Counted from the first letter of the stretch, positions 29,254-38,320 are shown. The stretch is 64,000 nucleotides of DNA from Bifidobacterium catenulatum subsp. kashiwanohense JCM 15439 = DSM 21854 (GCF_001042615.1 NZ_AP012327.1:1302001-1366000), one strand, 5' to 3'. The notes: generated by a model not told the origin, from the letters alone. Made by a program: numbers and translations.

Positions 29254-29966
29254 ACACGACAGCGAACGCGGACGCCATGACCGCCATCCTTAGGCAGATT
29301 TCCTTGGACTGGAACCGCACCATCAGCTACGGACGGTCGTACATAGCCATCTTCTTCGCGTACGTTCCAGGTTTCACATGCCTGATGGCGGCCACAGGAT
29401 CCACTCTCGACAGCGTTGCGGGAGCCGCCATCGGCGGGGCGGCCTCCGGCTTCCTGATGCTTAATATCAGCCTGTTCTCCTATGAACAGATGAATAACCA
29501 TCATTGGATGAACGGCATCGTGCCCATCAACCGCAACCACCAGATCCTCGGACGATTCGCATTCCTTATCGCCTGCGATCTGGTGGCAGGATTGGAAGTG
29601 GCCGTCAGCATCGCCTGCGCCGGCATCATCATGCACGAGCCAGTTAAAGTGACGGATGCGATCGGCTTCGCCGCGATGACCGTGCTGACCCTCGTGCTGC
29701 TCAACGCCATCGTGCAGCCGTTCCTGTACCGGTTCTCCCCTTATCGCGCCATGGCCGCCATTATTCTGAGCATCGGCGTGATCATGGGCACGGTCATCGG
29801 ACTGTGCAAGGCATTGCCGGAATTCGAAAAGACCGTCGAACAGCTGGCCGAGGCGATCAGCCGGCACCAAGCCATTGCATTAGCGGCATTCTTGATCATC
29901 GACGTACTCGCCTTGGCGTTCTCCAGCAAGATATCGCTGCATATTTACGGTAGCAAGGACATCTGA
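29250..29966 (+). CDS. ABC-2 type transporter permease
   Basis: Membrane subunit partnered with the preceding ATPase. The 238 residues show about six hydrophobic segments (near 33, 65, 110, 140, 170 and 215) with short loops and little soluble sequence. Its start overlaps the ATPase stop by 4 bases. Substrate unknown. Confidence 0.85.
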   Translation: MNTTANADAMTAILRQISLDWNRTISYGRSYIAIFFAYVPGFTCLMAATGSTLDSVAGAAIGGAASGFLMLNISLFSYEQMNNHHWMNGIVPINRNHQILGRFAFLIACDLVAGLEVAVSIACAGIIMHEPVKVTDAIGFAAMTVLTLVLLNAIVQPFLYRFSPYRAMAAIILSIGVIMGTVIGLCKALPEFEKTVEQLAEAISRHQAIALAAFLIIDVLALAFSSKISLHIYGSKDI

Positions 29967-30000
29967 ACCGAACCAACCGGTAGACTCTTATGGAGAACGG

Positions 30001-30036
30001 ATTTGGGGTTTTCCGAATCAACGGAAGACCCCAAAT
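30001..30036. terminator. Bidirectional terminator
   Basis: Inverted repeat ATTTGGGGTTTTCCG / CGGAAGACCCCAAAT with a six-base loop and one mismatch, between the ABC operon and a convergent HAD gene. Confidence 0.75.
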
Positions 30037-30063
30037 GCATATATCCCCGTACGACACCGGTTC

Positions 30064-30735
30064 CTACAATGCGGCGGGCGCGTCGTGGAAGTCGAACATG
30101 ACACCATCCGCCAGACCGCAAATCGCCGGCCAATCAGCATCGGACGAATCATCGTGCATGGCCCACACTCGCATGCCGACGGACTTGGCCGATCGCATGC
30201 CGACGAGCAGATCCTCGAATACAGTGCAGTCGGTCGGCTCGATGCCGAGCCTCGACGCGGCCAGCAGGTACACGTCCGGCCTGTCCTTGCCGATATCGCC
30301 CGCATCGTCGACACTGACCACCTCGTCGAAATAATCGAAAATGCCGACATGCCTCATAGCCGGCTCTCGCAGCATCGGTGGCAATGATGTAGCCACGGAC
30401 AGTTTCGCCCCGCTCGCCTTCAACGTTGCCAGGTATTCACGCGCGTGCGGCTTGGCTTCTACCACCGTGGAGTACATGACGCGAGCCATATGATCCCACT
30501 CCTCCATCAGCTCCTCAGGAGTGTCCGACAGGTTGAAGCGTGCGATCGTGTATTCGGCGATCTGCCGGAACTGCATGGCGGCGACCTTCTGCATGTAGTC
30601 GCCCGGTACTTCGAATCCACGCTTGGCTAGAAAATCGACATCCACCTGGTCCCACACGCCCATGGAGTCGAGTAACGTGCCGTCAAGATCGAAAATGGCA
30701 CCTTTACCTTGGTTGCTCACGTTTTCCTGCGTCAT
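30064..30735 (-). CDS. HAD-IA family phosphatase
   Basis: Beta-phosphoglucomutase/phosphatase-type HAD enzyme. Start at 30735 (MTQENVSNQGKG) after AAAGGAGCTGAC. In the 223-residue protein motif I is FDLDGTLLDSMG near residue 14, motif II lies in LSVATSLPP, and the acidic motif III/IV is in FEDLLVGMRSAKSVGM. The cap domain is helical. The substrate is not assignable. It lies 80 bases from the end of recN. Confidence 0.85.
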   Translation of the reverse strand: MTQENVSNQGKGAIFDLDGTLLDSMGVWDQVDVDFLAKRGFEVPGDYMQKVAAMQFRQIAEYTIARFNLSDTPEELMEEWDHMARVMYSTVVEAKPHAREYLATLKASGAKLSVATSLPPMLREPAMRHVGIFDYFDEVVSVDDAGDIGKDRPDVYLLAASRLGIEPTDCTVFEDLLVGMRSAKSVGMRVWAMHDDSSDADWPAICGLADGVMFDFHDAPAAL

Positions 30736-30817
30736 GTCAGCTCCTTTGATGGTCGTGTTTTTCGATTCTCTGTTTTGCGATTGATTTTGCGACTTGCCTG
30801 CGATTGCCTGCCACGGG

Positions 30818-32524
30818 TCAGTCAAGCACGGACGATTTGAGTAGTTCCTCGGCATGTTCCAGCGACGCCTCGCTTTCACTGCCGGAGAGCATGCGGGCGA
30901 TTTCGTGCACACGTGCCTCTCCACGCACTTGATTGATGGTGGTGGCGATTGATCCGTTATCCGTTTCACCTTTGGCGACCACGTACTGTTCGTCCGCCCA
31001 AGATGCGACCTGTGGCAGATGGGTGACGACAATGACCTGCGCGGATTGAGCGAGTTTCGCCAATCGCGCGCCAAGCTCCACCGCGGTTTTGCCGCCGACG
31101 CCTGCGTCGACCTCGTCGAAAATGAACGTCATGGGAGGTACGGAACCGCCCGCCACCACATGTTTTTCCGCCGCAACGAGTTCAAGCGCGAGCATGAGTC
31201 GGCTCAGCTCGCCGCCGGACGCGCTTTTGCCCATCGGCATTTGCGGCGAACCCGGGAACGGCGTGAATAAAAAATCGATGCCGTCAGCGCCGGAAGCGTC
31301 CAAATGTTCACGTTCCGATACACGGATCTCTAGTTTCGATCCGCTCATGGCAAGAGATTCGAGTTCCGCAGTGACTTTGGCGGCAAGTTCCTTCGCGGCA
31401 GCGACACGCCTTTTACTTACCGCACGCGCCGCCTTCAACGCTTCACCGAACAGTTTTTCACGTTCCGCCTGCAATTGACTAACTTTTTCTGGAGACGCGT
31501 CCAGATCCTCCAAGTCGAACACCGCTTGATCTCGCCAGGCAATCACATCCGACAATTCCGGGCCCCAACGACGAATCAAGTCGTCAAGTTCATGGATCCG
31601 CCCGTTGATGGCGTCCAAGTCTTCCATGCCGAGATCATTGTCGACTTCGCCCGACAAGGTGAACACCACATCAGACAAATCAGTGCTGATGGAATCAAGC
31701 CGATCGGCCAATTCCGAAAACATGCCGTCCACATGAATGGCACGAAGTGCCTGCGACGCGCGATCGATCAGATCGGTGGCGCTGGATGATTCAACATCGT
31801 CAACAACCTGCGAGGCATCCAACGCGCTCAACGCGCGGTTCACGCCTTCGGCGATCTCAGCCGCGTTCTCAATGCGATCACGGCGAGCACGCAACTCGGT
31901 CATCTCCCCCGGCTGCGGATCGATACGGTTGATTCGTTCGATGGACTCGCGTAGGTAGTCTGCCTGCTGGCGCATGGACGATTCCTGACTCGACAATCGT
32001 TCCAACCGCTCATCCATGGCACGAAGCGCGTTCCAAGCCTTGCCGTATGCGGCCAACGCCACATCATCGCCGGCATAGCGGTCCAAAAACTCACGTTGTC
32101 GCACCGAAGACGCGATACGCAACTGGTCTGCCTGACCATGAATCGTCACCAATTCCGCCGCGATCGACCCCAGTACGGAACGAGGCACGCTACGACCAGA
32201 CAGCATGCTGCGGGAACGCCCGGAAGCGGGCACCTTGCGAGACAGGAACAGTTCTCCGTCTTCAGGTTCGAAACCCGCCTCGTGCGCGACGGCAACCGCG
32301 GCTGGTGACGAAGCGACCTCGAACACGCCCTGCGCCCACGCCTCGCTCGCTCCAACCGATACACGGCCGCCGTCGGAAGGACCGCCGGAAATCAGCCGAA
32401 TCGCACTGAGCAGCATCGATTTGCCGGCACCCGTTTCACCGGTGATCGCCGTCATACCGCCGGCAGGCGCGATCAGCGCAGAACGGATTGGCCCAAGATT
32501 ATGAATCTCAAGTTCTTCAAGCAT
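30818..32524 (-). CDS. recN: DNA repair protein RecN
   Basis: SMC-like ATPase for double-strand-break repair. The 568-residue protein has Walker A GETGAGKS near residue 32, coiled-coil segments between about 150 and 370, the signature SGGELSRLMLAL, and Walker B FIFDEVDAGVGG near 475. It follows nadK by 8 bases, the usual actinobacterial order. Confidence 0.95.
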   Translation of the reverse strand: MLEELEIHNLGPIRSALIAPAGGMTAITGETGAGKSMLLSAIRLISGGPSDGGRVSVGASEAWAQGVFEVASSPAAVAVAHEAGFEPEDGELFLSRKVPASGRSRSMLSGRSVPRSVLGSIAAELVTIHGQADQLRIASSVRQREFLDRYAGDDVALAAYGKAWNALRAMDERLERLSSQESSMRQQADYLRESIERINRIDPQPGEMTELRARRDRIENAAEIAEGVNRALSALDASQVVDDVESSSATDLIDRASQALRAIHVDGMFSELADRLDSISTDLSDVVFTLSGEVDNDLGMEDLDAINGRIHELDDLIRRWGPELSDVIAWRDQAVFDLEDLDASPEKVSQLQAEREKLFGEALKAARAVSKRRVAAAKELAAKVTAELESLAMSGSKLEIRVSEREHLDASGADGIDFLFTPFPGSPQMPMGKSASGGELSRLMLALELVAAEKHVVAGGSVPPMTFIFDEVDAGVGGKTAVELGARLAKLAQSAQVIVVTHLPQVASWADEQYVVAKGETDNGSIATTINQVRGEARVHEIARMLSGSESEASLEHAEELLKSSVLD

Positions 32525-32532
32525 CAGTGTTT

Positions 32533-33471
32533 TTACTCGTTCGTTTCTTTATCTTCCGGAAACACATGCCCATGATGCACTCCCCCGGTTTTACGCGCCT
32601 GCTCGCGCCAACCGACAACAGGAAGATCGAATTTCGTGACCAGACGATTCGTGAACGGCACGCCGGAAAGACGGGCCAGACGCAATGTGCTCTTCGATTC
32701 GCGCACCTCGACCCTGGTGCCCCGCGGCAACGCGCATTGGCGACGGCCATCGCAGCAGATCCAACCGTCCGACGTGGAATCCTCAAGGATATCAATGGCG
32801 AATGTGGAACCGGAACCAATAATCAATGGGCGCGCGAACAGGGCGTGGGCGGCCAACGGCACCAACTGCAACGCTTTCACGTTCGGCCACATGATCGGCC
32901 CTCCGGCGGAGAACGCGTATGCGGTGGAGCCGGTCGGAGTCGACACGATCACGCCATCGCAGCCGAAGGAGCTCATTTCCACATCATCCACACGAATCGA
33001 CAGTTCGACCATTTTGCCACGGTCGGCACGCTCCAACGTGATGTCATTCAACGCCCAATCCTCAATCGGCTCGCTTGCTCCCGGTAGCCACACGTCGACA
33101 TGCGCGATCATGCGTTCATCAATGGAATAATCATGCTCGGCAACTCTGCGGATCGCTTCACTCATCTGGAAGCTTTCAAACTCCGCCAAAAAGCCGACAT
33201 GCCCCAAGTTAACGCCAAGAATCGGCACACTGGTGCAGTGCACCAGTTCAGCCGCCCGAAGAATGGTGCCATCCCCGCCGAGCACCACCACGATCTCAGT
33301 GCGTTCGGAAACCACCGGCGGCTGCTTGCCGAAATCCGGCGCCTCGATATTATCAATGATCGACACTTCGAAACCGGCCTGGGTCAGTTGCTCGACAGCC
33401 TCCTCAACCACCGTGCCGCTCTCCCTCAGACGACTATGCGTCACCACCACCGCATGACGGGTACCGAACAT
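32533..33471 (-). CDS. nadK: NAD kinase
   Basis: Phosphorylates NAD to NADP. The 312-residue protein has GGDGTILRAA near residue 70 (catalytic Asp), NLGHVGFLAEFE and VSTPTGSTAYAFSAGGPI, all diagnostic. It is coupled to recN. In most actinobacteria tlyA precedes it directly; here tlyA lies 5 kb upstream beyond trkHA and a mobile remnant. Confidence 0.95.
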   Translation of the reverse strand: MFGTRHAVVVTHSRLRESGTVVEEAVEQLTQAGFEVSIIDNIEAPDFGKQPPVVSERTEIVVVLGGDGTILRAAELVHCTSVPILGVNLGHVGFLAEFESFQMSEAIRRVAEHDYSIDERMIAHVDVWLPGASEPIEDWALNDITLERADRGKMVELSIRVDDVEMSSFGCDGVIVSTPTGSTAYAFSAGGPIMWPNVKALQLVPLAAHALFARPLIIGSGSTFAIDILEDSTSDGWICCDGRRQCALPRGTRVEVRESKSTLRLARLSGVPFTNRLVTKFDLPVVGWREQARKTGGVHHGHVFPEDKETNE

Positions 33472-33737
33472 CGTTAATCCCTTTCCAGCAAAGGAAACGC
33501 CCTATGGAAAACGCCCATGTAGACGTCACCGACCTCCAGTGTAATCGAACAAATGAACGAAAACCGGCAATGCGCGTCGAAAACATGCCAGAATCCGCGA
33601 AAACACCCCAAATCCGTCTCCAATGCAAGCCACGAATCAGGAATGTCAGCCGTCAAATAGCCTGTTAGTCACACATATGCTTACAATAGCTCACAGGAGC
33701 GAAGACCGAACTCATAAGAAAAGGAGAGAGGAACGGC

Positions 33738-35201
33738 ATGTCAAACCTCGTCTTTGACGAGTCCTCCTCCAATCGTGAGGCCTCACATGGCTACGCATGG
33801 TGGTTCTCAGGAGATACTTTCGAGAAGGCCATGGTGGAAGACCGCAAGCCACGCAAACGAGGCCTCACGCGCCGACTCGTCAACCATCCAGGCCGTCTGA
33901 CCATCTTCTACTTTCTGACGCTCGCAGTGTTGTCCACTACGTTGCTGATGACGCCCATCGCCACGCCGAAAGACGAAACCACCACGTTCACCACCGCGTT
34001 CTTCACCGCAGTATCCGCCATTTCCACATGCGGCATCTCCATCGTCAACTCCACCACGCATTGGACCACCTTCGGCCAAGGCGTGCTCATCTTCGCCGTG
34101 CAGATGGGCGGCCTTGGCGTCATGACGTTCGCCTCCTTGATCGCATTGGCCGTGAACCACCATCTCAAGGCCACGCAGCGCATGCTGACCGCCAACGAAC
34201 TCGGCACTACGAAGCTCGGTGAAATCAAAGGCGTGCTCACCGTGGTCATCACCACCGCATTCGTCATTGAAGGCATCACATTCGTCGCATTGTTCCCCGG
34301 CCTCTACAAGGTCAACCACGGCAATGTGCACCACGCATTGTGGGAATCGCTGTTCTTCGCGGTCATGGCGTACAACAACGCCGGCTTCACCCCCGACGGC
34401 GCCGGGCTACATGTCAACAACTGGGCGGTCGGACTGCCGATCCTAGCCAGTGCTTTTTGCGGAACCCTCGGCTTCCCGGTATTGCTGAACCTGATGCGCT
34501 CCTGGCGCATGCGCCGTCCTCCGAAGCGCTGGAGCCTACACACCAAGCTCACACTGACCACCACGTTCTGCATTGTAATCGCCTCGTTCACGTGGTTCCT
34601 GCTGATGGAATGGAACAACAAGCTACTGTTCGCCGGAGACGGCATCGAGCCGCGCCTCTGGCACGCTATGGTCGCGGCCGTCATGCCACGAAGCTCCGGA
34701 TTTGACCTGTCGTGGATGCCAGGTGTCAGCGACGCAACCAAAGTGTTCCTGTCCATCGTCATGTTCATCGGCGGCGGCAGCACCTCGACCGCAGGCGGCA
34801 TCCGCGTCACCACGTTCGCGGTGATACTGCTGACCTGCCGTGCCGCATTCACCGGACGCCACGACATCAACGCGTTCCACCGCCGCATCCACTCACAGGC
34901 GGTTATGACCGCCGTGGCCGTAAGCACGGCATGCCTCACGCTGGTCACCGTGGTGTCGATGGCGCTGATGATCATCACCGGCTGCTCGCTGTGCGACGCA
35001 CTGTTCGATACCTGCTCCGCGTTCGGACTGGGCGGCTACTCAGTGGGCGTAGCCAGCGAAAGCAGCCCCACGGCACTATACATTCTCGCCGCCACCATGT
35101 TCATCGGGCGTCTCGGACCGCTCACCATCGCCTACGCGATTTCGCGTCCACACAATCTCGAGGCCGTCCGCTACCCCACCGAGCAAATCGTGGTCGGCTG
35201 A
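33738..35201 (+). CDS. Potassium uptake membrane subunit, TrkH/KtrB type
   Basis: Ion-translocating subunit of a Trk/Ktr K+ uptake system. The 487 residues contain about ten hydrophobic segments with four pore-loop repeats: STCGISIV, AYNNAGFT, SSGFDL and SAFGLGGYSVG, whose Gly residues form the selectivity filter. The N-terminal 50 residues are cytosolic. The gene is followed 74 bases on by the gating subunit. A TACAAT -10-like element lies near 33683. Confidence 0.9.
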   Translation: MSNLVFDESSSNREASHGYAWWFSGDTFEKAMVEDRKPRKRGLTRRLVNHPGRLTIFYFLTLAVLSTTLLMTPIATPKDETTTFTTAFFTAVSAISTCGISIVNSTTHWTTFGQGVLIFAVQMGGLGVMTFASLIALAVNHHLKATQRMLTANELGTTKLGEIKGVLTVVITTAFVIEGITFVALFPGLYKVNHGNVHHALWESLFFAVMAYNNAGFTPDGAGLHVNNWAVGLPILASAFCGTLGFPVLLNLMRSWRMRRPPKRWSLHTKLTLTTTFCIVIASFTWFLLMEWNNKLLFAGDGIEPRLWHAMVAAVMPRSSGFDLSWMPGVSDATKVFLSIVMFIGGGSTSTAGGIRVTTFAVILLTCRAAFTGRHDINAFHRRIHSQAVMTAVAVSTACLTLVTVVSMALMIITGCSLCDALFDTCSAFGLGGYSVGVASESSPTALYILAATMFIGRLGPLTIAYAISRPHNLEAVRYPTEQIVVG

Positions 35202-35274
35202 CGATACGGCTTCATATACTTGCAGTTGCCTGCAATCACACATGAAGACGGAATTTCGAAAGGTGCATAACATC

Positions 35275-35928
35275 ATGGCTAACAACACCAGAAGCGTTCT
35301 CGTAGTTGGTTTGGGGCGTTTCGGCAGCTCTGTGGCCACTACTCTTGACATGATGGGCCAGGATGTGCTCGCCGTCGACAAGGATGGCGAGCTGGTGAAC
35401 CGTTGGTCTTCGCAGATTCCCACCGTGCAGGCCGACATGACCGACGTGATGGCGTTGGAGCAGATCAACGCATCCGATTTCGACACGGCCGTCGTGGCCA
35501 TCGGCGACAGCGTCGAAGCTTCCGTCATTACCGCCGGCAATCTGCTCGACGCCGGCATCTCCGACATTTGGGCCAAGTCCGTGTCGAAGGAACACGCCCG
35601 CATTCTGCAGCGCATCGGCGCACGCCACATCATCAACGCGGAAACCGATGCCGGCAAGCGTGTTGGGCATCTTGTGTCCGGCAACTATCTTGACTACATC
35701 GAGCTTGAAGGCGCATACAACGTCGTCAAAATCCATACCCCCGCGCATGTGGTCGGCTACACAATCGAAGACGCCCGCGTGCATGAACGTTTCGGCATCA
35801 CCGTGGTCGGCATCAAATCGCCAGGCAAGGAGTTCGAATACGGTTCGAAAGAGCTCATCATGCACCGCAACGACGAGCTCATCATCATGGGCAAGCAGGA
35901 TCAGATCGACCGGTTCCTACGCGGTTGA
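35275..35928 (+). CDS. Potassium uptake regulatory subunit, TrkA/KtrA type
   Basis: Cytosolic RCK-domain protein gating the adjacent channel subunit. Start at 35275 (MANNTRSVLVV) after AAAGGTG; the frame upstream begins in the spacer. In 217 residues the nucleotide-binding loop VVGLGRFGSSVA is near residue 9, the Asp/Lys VDKDGELV after beta-2, and a C-terminal RCK_C region from about 140. One RCK unit makes it KtrA-like rather than the double-unit TrkA. Confidence 0.9.
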   Translation: MANNTRSVLVVGLGRFGSSVATTLDMMGQDVLAVDKDGELVNRWSSQIPTVQADMTDVMALEQINASDFDTAVVAIGDSVEASVITAGNLLDAGISDIWAKSVSKEHARILQRIGARHIINAETDAGKRVGHLVSGNYLDYIELEGAYNVVKIHTPAHVVGYTIEDARVHERFGITVVGIKSPGKEFEYGSKELIMHRNDELIIMGKQDQIDRFLRG

Positions 35929-35946
35929 CATGCTCTTTCCATATGG

Positions 35947-35984
35947 AAAAACCGGAATTTCATGATCATGATTTCCGGATTTTC
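35947..35984 (+). terminator. Terminator after trkA-type gene
   Basis: Imperfect hairpin AAAACCGGAA ... TTCCGGATTTT followed by TTCTTTTAC. The mobile-element remnant begins just beyond it. Confidence 0.7.
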
Positions 35985-36000
35985 TTTTACTTATTTACTT

Positions 36001-36299
36001 GGCCCGTCCAAAGACAATCGTTATTTTCTGTGCGGCGCTCTCAACGCAAGTAAAGCGACAAGCCGGAGGAACAGGCAGCCAACCTGTTCAGCGCCGGATC
36101 ATGGCCTTGGGATGGCCGGGCCCATTTACAGTGTTGGTGTTGTTCGCTCAATCTCTTTTTGGAAATGTCACCGCGCACCCACCGTCTGGCTTCCCGAACT
36201 TACTCAGGGTTGCCGTTATTCCCTTGCGTTAGGAAGCAAACCTCCTCTCATAAACCGAGACATTTTTTCATCAATTCCAAGTGGGTTAAGAAGAAAAAA
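36001..36299 (-). other. Non-coding tail of the element
   Basis: About 300 bases downstream of the sigma-like gene with no convincing frame. Read on the minus strand it includes GGAGGTTTGCTTCC (small stem) and a purine-rich stretch. The region resembles the non-coding segment that follows the sigma-like gene in such elements, by recall only. It may hold a structured RNA or a former attachment region. Confidence 0.35.
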
Positions 36300-36711
36300 T
36301 CAAAAAGTTTTTTTCATGCGTTCAAGGCCACGCTTGATCGACTGGCGAATAGACTCCTCATGTACGCCCTCGGCCTCGGCAATTTCCTTAATCGACTTGC
36401 CAAGAATGATATATGCGTCAATTCTACGGCCTTGGATCTCCGGCAGAGAATTGAGAGCGTTCCACAGACGAAGAAAGGTTTCCATCCGTTCAAGAAGCTC
36501 CTGCGGGGTCGGCTCATGCAGGCAGGCGGAATATTCAATCCCGTCATCGCAGTCCAGAGAATACTGCGCCTTGTGCCGGGAGAGCCGCCGCTGGTAGGCC
36601 ATTTCGTAGCGGGCATCGGCCTTGAATACCTCGGCAACCTCGTCAGAAACTTCGATAAGCTGATCCTGCGTGTACCAAATAATAAAGATCTTTCAGATTG
36701 ATAGTAGTCAT
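36300..36711 (-). pseudogene. Frameshifted sigma-70-like gene of a Tn916-type element
   Basis: From ATG 36711 the frame reads MTTINLKDLYY and then stops early; with one base removed from the run near 36677-36679 it continues as WYTQDQLIEVSDEVAEVF and joins the open frame MAYQRRLSRHKAQYSLD, ending at 36300. The corrected product is 136 residues, the length of Orf7-type sigma-like proteins. The C-terminus SIKEIAEAEGVHEESIRQ is a helix-turn-helix like sigma region 4. The total length, 412 bases, equals 137 codons plus one, confirming a single insertion. It is inactive unless ribosomal slippage occurs. Confidence 0.8.
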
Positions 36712-36975
36712 CGTAAAATCCTCCATTTCAGTTTGTTCGGGGTTGGTCGGAAACGAAATGGAGTAATGGCGGAGAACGGCACCGCACCTCGGGACACTTT
36801 GTCTCGAAGTCTGGAAAGCAAAATGCGCCTGCGCGACACAAAGCCGCACAAGCGCACGAAAAGATATTATCGGTTATGTACTGTTTAATTTCACATTCAA
36901 AACCGGACTGCTCCGATGGAGGGGCTACGCTTTTTTAGCTGGTGCAGATCACGCGAACAATGAAATAATAAAATG

Positions 36976-37008
36976 GACACGGCAATACCTCCCGGGAACC
37001 GCCGTGTC
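36976..37008. terminator. Hairpin with A/T flanks
   Basis: GACACGGC/GCCGTGTC stem with a 17-base loop; an AAAAAA run follows on the plus strand and TTTTATTATTT on the minus strand, so it would terminate minus-strand transcripts. Confidence 0.6.
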
Positions 37009-37062
37009 TTAAAAAAGGGTGACTTTAATACACCCTCCGTATTTCTACTTTTTGAAAAGAAA

Positions 37063-37097
37063 ACGGCGGCTTGAAATTGCTATTTCAAAACCGCCGT
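37063..37097. terminator. Second hairpin in the element
   Basis: ACGGCGG/CCGCCGT stem; inner bases TTGAAA/TTTCAA extend the pairing. On the minus strand TTTTCTTTTC follows the stem, as expected for a terminator. Confidence 0.6.
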
Positions 37098-37235
37098 AAG
37101 GCTACTGCATTTTGTTTTGGCGCATAGAAACTCAGCCGCCGAAACAACGTTTTTTTATTATCCCGTTGGGCTGATAAAAGTCTATGATATAAAAAAGCAG
37201 AGCCAATAACCTACATCAGTAAGTGGTCATCGGCT

Positions 37236-37416
37236 CTACGTCTTTGCGTCTGGCTCTTTGATAACTGTTGTCTGAAATTGTTTCACATTGATAATGGTTT
37301 CCCGCCTGCACTTCGGACAGTACAGGCGGGAAATTTTCAAGTATGGTGTTTTCTCTGATCTTCACCCTTGTTTTATTGCCACATATCGGGCATAAGATCC
37401 AATTATTTTTAATCAT
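37236..37416 (-). pseudogene. Frameshifted cysteine-rich KTR-domain gene
   Basis: From ATG 37416 the frame reads MIKNNWILCPICGNKTRVK as in KTR-domain proteins (Orf6-like of Tn916-type elements). After ENFP it slips: removing one base near 37325-37326 restores LYCPKCRRETIINVKQFQTT and a stop at 37236. The corrected protein has 59 residues with CPxC and CPKC pairs expected to bind zinc. The length, 181 bases, is 60 codons plus one. As written, the frame continues to 37216 with unrelated sequence. Confidence 0.8.
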
Positions 37417-37429
37417 GCATCACCCACTA

Positions 37430-37684
37430 TTATAAAATGGAAGATGCCGCAACACTTTCTTCATTCTCGCATTCTGCAAAGTCAAGAATGTCTGCGGGAT
37501 AATCACGAGCATACTGCTTTATTCGTTCTATAACGTACTCATTCACAACAAGATTCCTGCATTCCGTACATTGTTTTGCAGGAACATTTTTGACTTTTTG
37601 TGTTTTGCCACCAATATCAACCTCAATATTGGCGTCAACTAAAACCAATTTGCCACAACATTTCTTGCATTTTCTAAAAAACAT
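37430..37684 (-). CDS. YgiT-type zinc-finger protein
   Basis: An 84-residue protein with CKKC at residues 6-9, VKNVPAKQCTEC near 32-42, and a helical C-terminus. The CxxC...VP...CxxC pattern is that of the YgiT (MqsA N-terminal) zinc finger, but there is no helix-turn-helix domain and no MqsR toxin nearby. An AAAGGAGGTC site precedes the ATG. It lies 13 bases upstream of the KTR pseudogene. Intact, unlike its two neighbours. A role as element regulator is a guess. Confidence 0.75.
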   Translation of the reverse strand: MFFRKCKKCCGKLVLVDANIEVDIGGKTQKVKNVPAKQCTECRNLVVNEYVIERIKQYARDYPADILDFAECENEESVAASSIL

Positions 37685-37757
37685 AAATTGACCTCCTTTT
37701 CAGCTGGCACTACCATCTTCTATCTTTGTTTACGATAGATAATAACAGGAATGTGAT

Positions 37758-38120
37758 ATGAAAATGAACCAAGACGAAAGAAGGTTTGACTTTCACGGCC
37801 TCGGGCTGGCACTCAAACGATCCAGAGAAGAAAAGGGCTGGACACAAGCCTATGTTGCGGAATTAGTAGACCGTGACTCCCGTACCATTATGAATATTGA
37901 GAACAAAGGACAATATCCCAGCTTCGATCTTTTTGTTAAACTCATTACCATGTTTGATGTTTCAATTGACCAGTTTATTCATGCGGACGGAGGGGCGAGG
38001 TCAAGTTCTTGCAGAAAGCACATTGATGTGCTCCTAAATCCTATGAATGAAAAAGAGCTTGTCGTGATAGAAGCCACAGCCAAGGGTATTAAGAAAGCCA
38101 GAGAAACGGAGGATGCGTAA
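37758..38120 (+). CDS. XRE-family transcriptional regulator of the element
   Basis: A 120-residue protein with helix-turn-helix LKRSREEKGWTQAYVAELVD near residues 20-40, then RTIMNIENKGQYPSFDLFVK. The C-terminal half has a helical segment ending KKARETEDA. It is divergent from the zinc-finger and KTR genes, the same orientation relationship as the Orf9 regulator in Tn916-type elements. It probably represses a promoter in the 73-base shared region. Confidence 0.85.
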   Translation: MKMNQDERRFDFHGLGLALKRSREEKGWTQAYVAELVDRDSRTIMNIENKGQYPSFDLFVKLITMFDVSIDQFIHADGGARSSSCRKHIDVLLNPMNEKELVVIEATAKGIKKARETEDA

Positions 38121-38320
38121 GAAAGCGTAACCTCCGTTTTTTGCGCCATGTTGCGGGTTACGCGTTTTGGCAAGCAATTCGGGTGTGGCCACACTCCGAA
38201 ATTTTTGCAGGGCGCAGGGCCCGCAAAAATGCTTGTTGGGGAGCTCCCCCAAACCCGCTGGACTTCGGGACAAATTGTCCCAAAGTCCAGGTGCGCTGCA
38301 CCGTAGTCTGCGGCCCGCCA
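38121..38320. other. Palindrome cluster, possible transfer origin
   Basis: Non-coding, between the regulator and the relaxase tail. Palindromes: GTGTGGCCACAC near 38183; ATTTTTGC...GCAAAAAT at about 38202-38231; TTGGGGAGCTCCCCCAA near 38236; and GGACTTcGGGACAA/TTGTCCCaAAGTCC at about 38262-38289. Dense inverted repeats beside a relaxase gene are what an oriT looks like, so this is a candidate; no nic site is identified. Confidence 0.45.

Larger units (their letters stand above)
36712..37235. other. Non-coding interval with two strong hairpins
   Basis: About 520 bases between the sigma-like and KTR pseudogenes, with no gene. An inverted repeat GACACGGC ... GCCGTGTC is at 36976-37008, and another ACGGCGG ... 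CCGCCGT is at 37063-37097. Short frames on both strands lack ribosome-binding sites. Confidence 0.5.

Noticed and set aside
36001-36597. Plus-strand frame of 211 codons starting at 35962
   Set aside because: It spans the sigma-like pseudogene in antisense and has foreign-looking, low-complexity composition.
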